Source of the DNA: an uncultured Aquimarina sp.
GTDB lineage: Bacteria > Bacteroidota > Bacteroidia > Flavobacteriales > Flavobacteriaceae
Direction of reading: 5' to 3'
Assembly (NCBI GenBank): GCA_947503835.1
Contig: CANNFM010000001.1
Coordinates: 496,001-560,000 of the forward strand
DNA: 64,000 bases
Both the position numbers and the translations under genes were made by a program. The notes under the pieces were generated by a model, which made no database searches, was not told where the DNA came from, and saw only the letters and a list, made by a program, of their open reading frames with translations. Below are positions 18,899 to 27,348 of the stretch, in pieces. Within the stretch, counting starts at the first letter, position 1; the number at the start of each line of letters is the position of its first letter.

Positions 18899-21800
18899 CT
18901 ACTTCACCACCTCGACCCATTTTCCTTGAGTTCTCACCAGATACTCATTATCGTACATGGCTTCACATTGGATACCTGGCAGATAATACTTCCCTAAATA
19001 GGATGCGTTAAGTAAAATAGTCATCGTTTTACTTTCTTTAGGTTGTAAATCAAAGTAGAAATTTACCCGATCATCTCTAATATCTGTATGCGTAGTTTTA
19101 TTCGCTTTAAATGATCCAAAATCGGTAAATCGGGTATTGACGACCTCCCATCCCGATGGAAAAATCTCGGTTAAGGCAACATCTTTTACTTTATTGTTTG
19201 TCGTATTGGTAATCGTAACTTCGGCTACAAAATCTGTCCCCTGGGATAACTGAGCCGTATTCATAACCTTCCCTTCTCTGCTTTTATAATCTACAATGGC
19301 TTTAAATTTGCTTTGAATTACTTTTTCTTGCCCTACCGGAAGGATACCACTAGTGACCAATTGCACAAAAATGGTATTATCCTTATTATTTTTAAGAATA
19401 AGTTTGTTGTCTTTTTGAATCACTAATTCTCCTGAAGTTGCCAACGTTTTATTGGTATTGGTACTCGTAGATCTACCATTTAAGGTATACTTTGCATCCA
19501 CTCCTTTTCCGCCTACATACACAGCATATTTTGCCATAGCCATCAAGGCATATGACGCAGTTTGTGTACTCATCCAACTTCTAGAAGACAATTCTTTGGC
19601 TAAATCTACAGCTACTTCTTGCGCTTTGGCTTTTTGGTCTAATGTAACTAAGGCTTCTAAAGCCATAGCCCGATTACGATTGACAGAGCCATAGGTATAA
19701 TAATGGTTTGCTCTTGGCTGAAAATTAATTGTAGCTGAATTCAGTGATTTTTGAGCAGCAGAAGTTTGACCGATTAAACCATAAGCAACCGCTAATCTTA
19801 ATTTGGCATCATTGGATAAGTTCGAAGTCTCGCGCAAACGATTCATAGAAGCCATATCTGGACTACCCGCTAATGCCAAAGTATATAAGCGGTATGCCTG
19901 AGCAAGATCATTGCCTCCGCTACGCCATCTTTTTGCCTGCTGTTGCTGGTAGTTAATCCAACTGCTCTTAAAACCTATGGGTAATACATATCCTTTTTTA
20001 TTGGCCTCGATCAAGAAATGACCTGCATAGGTGGTTCCCCAATCATTAGGATTACTATATCCAGGCCAGTACGACATTCCTCCATTAGGTTGAATATACC
20101 GTTTCAATTTATAAATAGCGGCTTCGATATTCTTTTGAATTTTACTTTGCTGTTCTGAAGATAAATTGAATATATCTCCTAAATATAATTGTGGGAATGC
20201 GGCTGAAGTAGTCTGCTCTACACACCCATGAGGATACCGAATCAAATAACTCAATCTACTTTCGAAATTCATAGGTGGTAGCGATGACATTTCGATCGTT
20301 GCACTATTGCTTCCTCCAATCCCAAATGCCGAAAAATCTATTTCTTGTTGGCCATTAGGCTCGACTATAATAGAAGTTACCTCTGTGGTCATTGGATTTG
20401 GGTTCATAATATCGATAGGCACTTTATAGGATGCCTTTTCTCCACCACCACTTGCAACGACTTCGATATCTGTACTAGTAGCCCCCTCTAGCACTTCGAT
20501 ATCAAAATAGACCATCTGTTCATCAGGTTGAGGAAATGAAATGCTTTTTTGAGTTTCTCCAACTACTCTAAATCCTTTATTTGGTTTTAGGGTAACGTTT
20601 ACATTTTTCACCTTGTTTTCCATAGCAAAAACGGTAACCGGAATGGTTACTTTCTCGCCCGGAGTAATTTTTCTGGGTATAGACGTTAGTACCATGAGTG
20701 GTTTACGCACCGGAGTGGTTTTATCTACACTACCATACCCTGCGTTATCAGCATCTGAAGCTACAATCATTGTTCTCACTGATCCTACATATTTTGGAAT
20801 TTTGATTTGATGCGAACGCGTTTCTCCTTGTTTCAATTCAAAAGGGCCCTTGAACACTACCATCGGTTTAAAACGATTGGCTTTTTTAGATTTACTACCT
20901 CCTGCTTCAGCATCACCACCGATACTAAATACTTGGTTAATTCTTCCGCCGTAGGCGCCAACCACCTCATCATATACATCCCAGGTTTTTACGCCTAAAG
21001 CCTCCCGCGCATAAAAGCTGTCCCATGGGTTTGGAGTTTTAAAACGTGTTAGATCTAACAATCCTTCATCTACAATCGCAATCGAATAGGTCATTGCTTT
21101 CCCTTTGGTTTCTCCAACTTTTAGTGTAATCGTCTCTTCGGGTCTTAATACATCTGGCATTGTGAGTTTGGGTTGCACTTTTGTATTTGGATCTTCTACC
21201 AAAATTGGTACCACACCATACAAACGTATCGGTAAATCATTGGCTGTAGAGGCATGTGGTTGTAACAGCGTGATGTGGATATAGACATTGGGAGTGTACA
21301 ACTCCTCTATCGGTAATTCGAATTTGGTTTCTCCTTTTTGTGGGGTAACCCAACGTGAAAATAATACTTCGGTACCATTTTCTACAGTCACCAAGGCTCT
21401 TCCTGCTTCACTAGACGGAAATGTAACTATTGCTTTTTCGCCAACACTATACGTTTTCTTATCGGTAGAGAATAACAACATCGTTGCTGCAGAAGGATCG
21501 TTTTTACGTGATTTTCCTGCCCAACCCGGCCAATCAATATACATTGTTTTTCCGGTAGCATGACCTCCATTAGGGTCTACAACTCGTACCAAATATCTTC
21601 CCCAATCGGGATATTTTAATTCAAAATTGAAATTAGCCTTACCACTATTAGTAGTAGTTACCTTGGTTTTAAACACTTCATTGCGGTATGATCCGCGATT
21701 ATAGGATGATAAATTATCTTCTGAAGTATCCCACCACCATCTCCAATCTACTTTATAAACGTATACTTCTAAATCCTTCACTGCTTTTGGGTTTCCTTTT

Positions 21801-24424
21801 TCGTCTACAGAAATGACATCAAAATTATGTTTTGTATCGGTTAGCAGCATTCCCCTGGCTTTATCTCCCTTTGGAACATTAAGCCCAATATAGGTCTCAT
21901 ACGGTGAATAGTCTTTTGAAACAACATCGGTACTAAAATCGCCTCCATTTTCATACACTTTGGTGATAAAAGAGGCCTTTAACATTCCTGCAGCTTTATT
22001 TTGCAGTTTTGGTTTCGAACTGAAGTTCGCTTTTCCTTCGCCCGAGATGCTCCCATTAAAGACTTCTTGTTCTTCGCTACCAAAACTACGTGTAGGATCA
22101 TCAAAAAGATATCCCGGAAAGGTTTTAAAACTAGTTCTTGTTGGACTGAATCTAACGTTGATATCGGCCTGAAGGTTTTTTGCAATCGCACCATGCAACC
22201 ATAGCACTTCTAAATTTCCTTTAATATTCTTATTTGCGCCAAGTACTTCATCTTCAAAAGTAGTTTTGATTTTTAGACGATTTGGCTTTATGGTTTCAAT
22301 TTTGAGCGCTTTGGTAAAACTTGCACCTCCCACAATTACCTTTGCCTGCCAGTTTCCGGTGGGTGCTTCATCTGAGGTATTGGACACAAATTTGTAGAAA
22401 TTATTAGTGCCTTCAGTTTTAGTTTCCTGATGGACTACTTTTCCATATGGATCTCTTAATTCGAACTTAACAGGATGTCCTTTCGGAAGTTTATTGGCAT
22501 TATCATTAAGCATAAAAGATAAAAACAACGTATCGCCTGGTCGCCAAACACCACGTTCTCCATAGATAAAACCTTTGATTCCTTTTTGGAGGCTTACACC
22601 AGACACATCAAACTTACTAACAGAAAGCGAATTACCATCATTAAGCCTTACATAGGTATGTTGTTTTCCTGATGCTACAATAGCAAAGTATGCCGGGCGA
22701 TCAGCATCAAAAGTGGTCATCCCCTCTGCATCGGTGGTGGCTACCCCCATTTCTTGTTGTTGATAGTTATAGAAAGTAATTCTAGCACTTGAGACGGGAC
22801 TCGTAGTAACAATATCACTAACCGCAATCATATACGAATGATTGAGCCCTTTTTTGACTACAACACCCAGATTAGAGGCAAGTACATTTGCCGCTACTTT
22901 TCGTTCTCTAAAATAAGAAGTGCTACATGGGTTGTCTCTTTCTTGCCAATTATAACCATAATAATCTTCATAATAGTACTGAGAGGTATCCCAAAAACTA
23001 GCTTCTTCCTCTTCTTCATAATTTTCTGCAAGCTCATCAATCTTTGTATCATCTCCTTTTTCTCCTTGACATTTGTATAGCGAATATGCCTTTCGATAAT
23101 TAAGTTCAATACGATATATTGCTCCTGGATCTGGCTTGATCAACTCTTTTAAATCGATGGAAAAGGCATTCCATTTGCTTAAGTTTAGTGAAGTGTTTTC
23201 CTGAAGGTTAATCAGCTTTTTGGCTATTGGTCTAGCCACAGTTCTAAGGTTACTCGAACCATTTAGATTATTATTCTGCAAAAACTGAAGCACATTGTTT
23301 TCGAACACTTTTACCACTTGTACTTCTACGGCACGCAGGTTTATGGATTCAAAATTGAATTTCAGATTATCTGATGTTGGTAAAATAACACCACTTTGTA
23401 ATAACCTGATTTCTGGTTTTGGTTGCTGAAATGATATGGTTTCGGAATAAGTGTTCTTTAATTTATAATTATCTGTACTTCGTATTCCTTCGAACACGGT
23501 TACTTCTAAGTTTCCTTTTAGTTCTGTTTTTGGATATACTTTTAGTACATTTCCGTTTACTGTGTATTTTAAATTATTGGCCCCAGAAATGGTAACCAAG
23601 CCATTAAAATTCTGGTTTTTCTTAAGTGGATCAGAAAAATTAACCTCTACGTATTGATTGTCAACATTGGCTACAGATACGTTGATTACAGAAAAATTGT
23701 TCTTCCCCGGAATAGATAAAACATCCTCGCCCTGGGTATCGATATCAAATTTTTTGCCTGACCACTTGATTTCTACTTCAGAATCATCTTCGAAACGTTG
23801 AATGCTATCAATTCTAAAACTAAACTGACGACTTTTATCTATGGATTCACCAAATGTAACCGATACATTTTTCCCTTTTTGAGAAGCGGTTACCAATTGT
23901 TTCGCAATCTCAAATTGCAATTGATCACTAGATGTTAATGTCCCATCTATATATTGCCAATCTTTGCTGTAGGATTGAAGATTATCGGTAAGTACCGAGA
24001 ATTGCTGCTTAAGTGTTTGAACACCAAACACAAATTCTTCATCCAGATCGTCTTTTAGATCTTTTACTAAATCTTCGAGATCAAGTGTAAATGTGTATTG
24101 TGTATCTTCTTCGAACCCTTCTTCGGGTTGAAAAGAAATCGTACGATTGTTTACCGCAATCACTTTCCCTTTTACCCTTGGAGAAACGGTTAGTAGTTTT
24201 TTTGATAACTCCTGATTATCATCCCAACCCTCTACCGGAGTTTGCAGAACTACATACACATTATCCAGCACCGAAATTACACCTGTCGAAACATCTGAGA
24301 TATAATCTTGGTATTTATTAAGTTCTGAGGCATTGGCTTCGGCGAGAGCTCGAGCATCTTTTTTCTTACATGAGGATACAAGGGTTACAAAAAGTAACAC
24401 ATAGAGAATTCGTGATAATCGCAT
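18899..24424 (-). CDS. Alpha-2-macroglobulin family lipoprotein with thioester motif
   Basis: 1841 residues. The lipobox in MRLSRILYVLLFVTLVSSCKKKD gives a lipidated Cys19. A series of beta-sandwich MG domains follows; FIYGERGVWRPGDTLFLSF and GVYPN-type motifs of bacterial alpha-2-macroglobulins are present, an acidic Tyr-rich insertion (FWDTSQYYYEDYYGY) lies near 480, and the thioester CVEQ of PHGCVEQTTS is near residue 1400, followed by the alpha-alpha toroid domain. The protein is thought to trap foreign proteases in the periplasm and protect the cell wall, working with PBP1C. It is the largest gene in the window and appears complete. Partner pbpC is on the same strand but separated by five other minus-strand or convergent genes. 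Confidence 0.93.
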   Translation of the reverse strand: MRLSRILYVLLFVTLVSSCKKKDARALAEANASELNKYQDYISDVSTGVISVLDNVYVVLQTPVEGWDDNQELSKKLLTVSPRVKGKVIAVNNRTISFQPEEGFEEDTQYTFTLDLEDLVKDLKDDLDEEFVFGVQTLKQQFSVLTDNLQSYSKDWQYIDGTLTSSDQLQFEIAKQLVTASQKGKNVSVTFGESIDKSRQFSFRIDSIQRFEDDSEVEIKWSGKKFDIDTQGEDVLSIPGKNNFSVINVSVANVDNQYVEVNFSDPLKKNQNFNGLVTISGANNLKYTVNGNVLKVYPKTELKGNLEVTVFEGIRSTDNYKLKNTYSETISFQQPKPEIRLLQSGVILPTSDNLKFNFESINLRAVEVQVVKVFENNVLQFLQNNNLNGSSNLRTVARPIAKKLINLQENTSLNLSKWNAFSIDLKELIKPDPGAIYRIELNYRKAYSLYKCQGEKGDDTKIDELAENYEEEEEASFWDTSQYYYEDYYGYNWQERDNPCSTSYFRERKVAANVLASNLGVVVKKGLNHSYMIAVSDIVTTSPVSSARITFYNYQQQEMGVATTDAEGMTTFDADRPAYFAIVASGKQHTYVRLNDGNSLSVSKFDVSGVSLQKGIKGFIYGERGVWRPGDTLFLSFMLNDNANKLPKGHPVKFELRDPYGKVVHQETKTEGTNNFYKFVSNTSDEAPTGNWQAKVIVGGASFTKALKIETIKPNRLKIKTTFEDEVLGANKNIKGNLEVLWLHGAIAKNLQADINVRFSPTRTSFKTFPGYLFDDPTRSFGSEEQEVFNGSISGEGKANFSSKPKLQNKAAGMLKASFITKVYENGGDFSTDVVSKDYSPYETYIGLNVPKGDKARGMLLTDTKHNFDVISVDEKGNPKAVKDLEVYVYKVDWRWWWDTSEDNLSSYNRGSYRNEVFKTKVTTTNSGKANFNFELKYPDWGRYLVRVVDPNGGHATGKTMYIDWPGWAGKSRKNDPSAATMLLFSTDKKTYSVGEKAIVTFPSSEAGRALVTVENGTEVLFSRWVTPQKGETKFELPIEELYTPNVYIHITLLQPHASTANDLPIRLYGVVPILVEDPNTKVQPKLTMPDVLRPEETITLKVGETKGKAMTYSIAIVDEGLLDLTRFKTPNPWDSFYAREALGVKTWDVYDEVVGAYGGRINQVFSIGGDAEAGGSKSKKANRFKPMVVFKGPFELKQGETRSHQIKIPKYVGSVRTMIVASDADNAGYGSVDKTTPVRKPLMVLTSIPRKITPGEKVTIPVTVFAMENKVKNVNVTLKPNKGFRVVGETQKSISFPQPDEQMVYFDIEVLEGATSTDIEVVASGGGEKASYKVPIDIMNPNPMTTEVTSIIVEPNGQQEIDFSAFGIGGSNSATIEMSSLPPMNFESRLSYLIRYPHGCVEQTTSAAFPQLYLGDIFNLSSEQQSKIQKNIEAAIYKLKRYIQPNGGMSYWPGYSNPNDWGTTYAGHFLIEANKKGYVLPIGFKSSWINYQQQQAKRWRSGGNDLAQAYRLYTLALAGSPDMASMNRLRETSNLSNDAKLRLAVAYGLIGQTSAAQKSLNSATINFQPRANHYYTYGSVNRNRAMALEALVTLDQKAKAQEVAVDLAKELSSRSWMSTQTASYALMAMAKYAVYVGGKGVDAKYTLNGRSTSTNTNKTLATSGELVIQKDNKLILKNNKDNTIFVQLVTSGILPVGQEKVIQSKFKAIVDYKSREGKVMNTAQLSQGTDFVAEVTITNTTNNKVKDVALTEIFPSGWEVVNTRFTDFGSFKANKTTHTDIRDDRVNFYFDLQPKESKTMTILLNASYLGKYYLPGIQCEAMYDNEYLVRTQGKWVEVVK

Positions 24425-24550
24425 AAAAGGATTGGATTTAGTTGACTTTATAAATGTAAGATATTTTTGGAATTAGTAACCCCTCGAAAACCGCGTTTTT
24501 ACATAAAGCAAATGCACATTCCTTTAGCCCATCTTCAAATCGATATATAA

Positions 24551-24583
24551 TAACACCCCTGTGGTCCCCTCAAGGGGACATTA
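24551..24583. repeat. Left direct repeat flanking the DUF559 gene
   Basis: AACACCCCTGTGGTCCCCTC followed by AAGGGGACATTA contains the palindrome GTCCCCTCAAGGGGAC. The same motif in the same orientation stands at 25021-25055 on the other side of the nuclease gene. Confidence 0.8.
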
Positions 24584-24619
24584 GATTCAATTAATAAAGA
24601 TCTTCAAGAAACTTTAGAA

Positions 24620-24994
24620 TTATTCAAGTAATTCTTTGACTTTGGCTTCAATCACTATTAACACCTCCTGGATATTAGATTTCACTTCTTGATTTGTAAA
24701 CCTTAAAAAAGTAACCCCATACTTCTCAATCTTATCCTGTCTTTTTGCATCATATAGAAATTGATGATCATGACTATTGCCATCAATTTCTATAGCTAAA
24801 CCAATTTCATGGCAATAAAAGTCTACAATATATTGTAACATGGGCACTTGTCTATGAAATTGAACTCCTAAAGCCCTGTCTTTTATACTTTGCCATAATA
24901 TAACCTCTGGAAGCGTGCTATTTTTTCTTAGAAATCTAGCTTTCTCTTTTAGTTCTGAATTGTAGGGAATGATTTGATTTCTTTCTTTGGTCAA
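24620..24994 (-). CDS. DUF559 (Vsr-like) endonuclease-domain protein
   Basis: A 124-residue protein that is almost entirely a DUF559 domain. It shows the N-terminal LRKNSTLPEVILWQSIKDR helix, GVQFHRQVPMLQYIVDFYC with Asp58, IGLAIEIDGNSHD with Glu69 and Asp71, then YDAKRQDKIEKYGVTFLRF, a PD-(D/E)xK-like arrangement related to very-short-patch repair endonucleases. Nuclease activity is expected from the fold but the biological role of free-standing DUF559 proteins is unknown. The gene is bracketed by direct copies of a GGTCCCCTnAAGGGGACA palindrome (24551-24583 and 25021-25055), suggesting it moves, or moves DNA, as a unit. Confidence 0.88.
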   Translation of the reverse strand: MTKERNQIIPYNSELKEKARFLRKNSTLPEVILWQSIKDRALGVQFHRQVPMLQYIVDFYCHEIGLAIEIDGNSHDHQFLYDAKRQDKIEKYGVTFLRFTNQEVKSNIQEVLIVIEAKVKELLE

Positions 24995-25020
24995 TGTATG
25001 AATTTTGTATTAAAAAACTA

Positions 25021-25133
25021 TAAACACCCTTTTGGTCCCCTAAAGGGGACAATTATATCAATTTCGTAGTAAACTATCCCCTTGAGGACGACATAACATC
25101 GTTGTGGGCGAGCTGAGGAAAGGATAGGGGTGT
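25021..25133. repeat. Right repeat element next to the DUF559 gene, with terminal inverted repeats
   Basis: Begins ACACCCTTTTGGTCCCCTAA and ends AGGATAGGGGTGT; the ends form an imperfect inverted repeat (ACACCC.T / AGGGGTGT). The first 33 bp match the left repeat at 24551. An inner pair TATCC/GGATA could fold the distal half. It ends 4 bp from the stop of the isoaspartyl peptidase gene, so it may also serve as that gene's terminator. Confidence 0.75.
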
Positions 25134-25137
25134 ACAC

Positions 25138-26208
25138 CTACTCTTTATAAATCCCAATAGTAAGTTCGCCATCGGCATTCATCGTTGCGCGATACATCCC
25201 CGCCGTATTAAACTCCATGGATACGTTGCCTCTGTTATCTATAGCTACAATCCCGCCAGTACCGCCAAGATTAGTAAGTTTGTTTTGAATCACTTCTTTT
25301 GATGCTTCTTCGAGTGAAATCCCTTTATACTCCATCATTGCAGAAATATCGTAGGCTACCATACCTCGTATAAAATATTCCCCCCAACCCGTACTTGATA
25401 TTGCACAAGTAGTATTATTAGCATAGGTTCCTGCCCCTATAATTGGCGAATCGCCAATACGATTCCATTTTTTGGCGGTCATCCCGCCTGTTGATGTTCC
25501 TGCGGCTAGGTTCCCGTGTTTATCGAGTGCTGCACAACCCACAGTACCGAATTTTGAATCTTTGATTATTGGATCATAAAAAGATGTTGCACTTTTTGAA
25601 TCCGCATGATTAGGTTTATCCTTAATTCTTTTCAAAACCTTCATTCGACCTTCGGTATAGAAATATGACGGATCAACAATCTCAAGGTTTCTTTCTTCTG
25701 CAAATTGCTCGGCCCCTTTACCAGAAAGCAGAACATGGGGAGAATTAATCATTACCTCTCTTGCAAGGTTGATTGGATTTTTTACCGTTGACACACCTGC
25801 AACCGCTCCAGCATTTAAAGTACTTCCATCCATAATAGAAGCATCTAATTCATTGGTTTCATTATAGGTGAAAACGGCTCCTTTTCCTGCATTAAATAAT
25901 GGAGAATCCTCTAAGATATTAATAGTTTTTTCTACGGCTTCGAGGCTCGTACCGCCATTTTTAAGAATTACATGACCTGTTTCTATAGCTTCTTTAAGTT
26001 TAGCTTTATAGGCCGCTTCTTTTTCAGAAGTCATATTTTCTTTTAGAATGGTTCCCGCACCGCCATGAATAACAATACCAAAGGTATTGGCTGGTTTTTG
26101 AAGTTCTTCTTTTGCAACATCCTGAGTTGTTGTTTCTGCTGTTTCTTTTGGCTGTTCTTTACATGCAAAAAACAAAACAAAGCTCAAAAAGATAAGTACC
26201 TTTTTCAT
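25138..26208 (-). CDS. Isoaspartyl peptidase/L-asparaginase lipoprotein (Ntn hydrolase)
   Basis: 356 residues; MKKVLIFLSFVLFFACKEQ gives a lipobox Cys16 so the enzyme is probably periplasmic and membrane-anchored. The plant-type asparaginase fold is shown by FGIVIHGGAGTILKENM, FNAGKGAVFTYNETNELDASIMDG, and the autocleavage site KFGTVGCAALD, with nucleophile Thr222, plus GDSPIIGAGTYAN. It hydrolyses isoaspartyl peptides or asparagine after self-cleavage into two chains. The gene starts 3 bp after the stop of the TIR-domain gene, so the two are almost surely co-transcribed. That pairing is unusual and may be chance or functional. Confidence 0.93.
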   Translation of the reverse strand: MKKVLIFLSFVLFFACKEQPKETAETTTQDVAKEELQKPANTFGIVIHGGAGTILKENMTSEKEAAYKAKLKEAIETGHVILKNGGTSLEAVEKTINILEDSPLFNAGKGAVFTYNETNELDASIMDGSTLNAGAVAGVSTVKNPINLAREVMINSPHVLLSGKGAEQFAEERNLEIVDPSYFYTEGRMKVLKRIKDKPNHADSKSATSFYDPIIKDSKFGTVGCAALDKHGNLAAGTSTGGMTAKKWNRIGDSPIIGAGTYANNTTCAISSTGWGEYFIRGMVAYDISAMMEYKGISLEEASKEVIQNKLTNLGGTGGIVAIDNRGNVSMEFNTAGMYRATMNADGELTIGIYKE

Positions 26209-26211
26209 AGT

Positions 26212-27198
26212 TTAAGATGATTTGTGTTTACTATAATCTACTAAAGCAATCCTTCCTTGAAAGAATCTGAAGGTTAAATGTAAAATATTTCCACCATTAT
26301 CCTCTAAGCATATAGATTTATTTAACTCAAAATCACAGGGTTGATTCTTACCGCCCTCAATCGCAATATTATCAGCATACAGAGCTAATCCCTTATCTGG
26401 TTTTATGATGGGTTCTAATTTACCGGTAATTCCCCGAATCTGTCCAGACTTATTAATAATTACAGATCCCGATCCTTTTGTTTTTTCTATCGTTACTTCG
26501 ATATCTTCTTTAGGATTTATGTTTTTGAACACTACCGCAGGGTATTCTGGATGTGCAATAAGTACAGTATACAATTTGCGTGTGCGTATAATAAAATGTG
26601 CTAGTCCTTTCTCGTCAGAATTTCCTTCGAGATAGGTTGAGTTATTTGCGACTAACACTACCTTAGCATTTTTAATACGTTTTTCGCTTTGGTCCACAAT
26701 CTTAATTGAAAAGATAAATGGTTTTGTACTAATCATAGTAGAGAGTTTCGACCATCGTCTTCTAAAAAACGTTTGATCTTTTGTTAATTTTTTTTCGATC
26801 AAAGTGGCTAATTCTTCTGGCGTTTTTTGTTGAAGATTGACGTACCCGATCGTTTTAAGAATACCGGGGATTTCTGTATCATCAAACCTGGCCGGTAAAA
26901 TATACTCCCGACTTTCTTGAAACGCACGAGCTTGCATCGAAACTCTCTCATGATTAGTCCATAACTTCTGATTATAAAAACCAGATATAAACAGGACCGT
27001 GTACCTTGCTTTATTTTGATAAATCTCTGACAAGTATTCATACAGGTTTTTACCCCATAAATTTGTTTCCTCAAACAAATCATAGAATACCTTGATTCCT
27101 TTCATTTTAAGGCTATTTGCAACTTCCTCTACATATGCCCTATTCTCTCCCGCAAAAGAGAGCGCAACATCATACTCATAGCTATTATTTCTCATCAC
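26212..27198 (-). CDS. TIR-domain protein with transthyretin-like middle domain
   Basis: 328 residues. Residues 5-135 are a bacterial TIR domain: YEYDVALSFAGENRAYVEEV, FYDLFEETNLWGKNLYEYL, VLFISGFYNQKLWTNHERVS, ILPARFDDTEIPGI. Glu58 in LSEIY aligns by eye with the catalytic Glu of NAD-cleaving TIR domains. Residues about 165-240 look like a carboxypeptidase-regulatory/transthyretin fold (IKNAKVVLVANN, DEKGLAHFIIR); the tail (240-328) has GLALYADNIAIEGGKNQPCDF, which I cannot assign. No signal peptide, so cytoplasmic. TIR proteins often act in anti-phage abortive infection by depleting NAD or making a signal; that role is inferred. It is the first gene of a bicistron with the lipoprotein peptidase. 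Confidence 0.88.
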   Translation of the reverse strand: MMRNNSYEYDVALSFAGENRAYVEEVANSLKMKGIKVFYDLFEETNLWGKNLYEYLSEIYQNKARYTVLFISGFYNQKLWTNHERVSMQARAFQESREYILPARFDDTEIPGILKTIGYVNLQQKTPEELATLIEKKLTKDQTFFRRRWSKLSTMISTKPFIFSIKIVDQSEKRIKNAKVVLVANNSTYLEGNSDEKGLAHFIIRTRKLYTVLIAHPEYPAVVFKNINPKEDIEVTIEKTKGSGSVIINKSGQIRGITGKLEPIIKPDKGLALYADNIAIEGGKNQPCDFELNKSICLEDNGGNILHLTFRFFQGRIALVDYSKHKSS

Positions 27199-27256
27199 TG
27201 ACTTATTTTTTTAACCTAAAAACTGACTTAATTCTCTTTCTCAAAAACTACTTATA

Positions 27257-27264
27257 CAAAATTA
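27257..27264 (-). promoter_or_regulatory. Probable -7 box of the TIR gene promoter
   Basis: On the minus strand TAATTTTG matches the Bacteroidetes -7 consensus TANNTTTG, about 59 bp before the TIR start codon. The -33 position has no TTTG; it lies next to the repeated GGAAATATTCC boxes, which suggests activator-dependent or repressor-controlled transcription (inference). Confidence 0.45.
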
Positions 27265-27276
27265 CTTTCTTTATTT

Positions 27277-27308
27277 GGAAATATTCCATTTTTAATAGGA
27301 AATATTCC
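27277..27308. promoter_or_regulatory. Two identical 11-bp operator-like boxes, 21 bp apart
   Basis: GGAAATATTCC occurs at 27277-27287 and again at 27298-27308. Each has GGAA/TTCC half-sites, and the centre-to-centre distance of 21 bp equals two helical turns. They sit in the 150-bp divergent gap between the TIR gene (minus) and the radical SAM gene (plus). No regulator gene is adjacent. Confidence 0.7.
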
Positions 27309-27348
27309 AACAAAAGTTTTACTTTTAAACCGTAAAAAAACCGTACTC

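Noticed and set aside
24620..24994. DUF559 protein as a Vsr mismatch-repair enzyme of a restriction-modification system
   Set aside because: No DNA methyltransferase gene is present nearby, and the protein lacks the longer Vsr N-terminal region; it is better described as a free-standing DUF559 protein.
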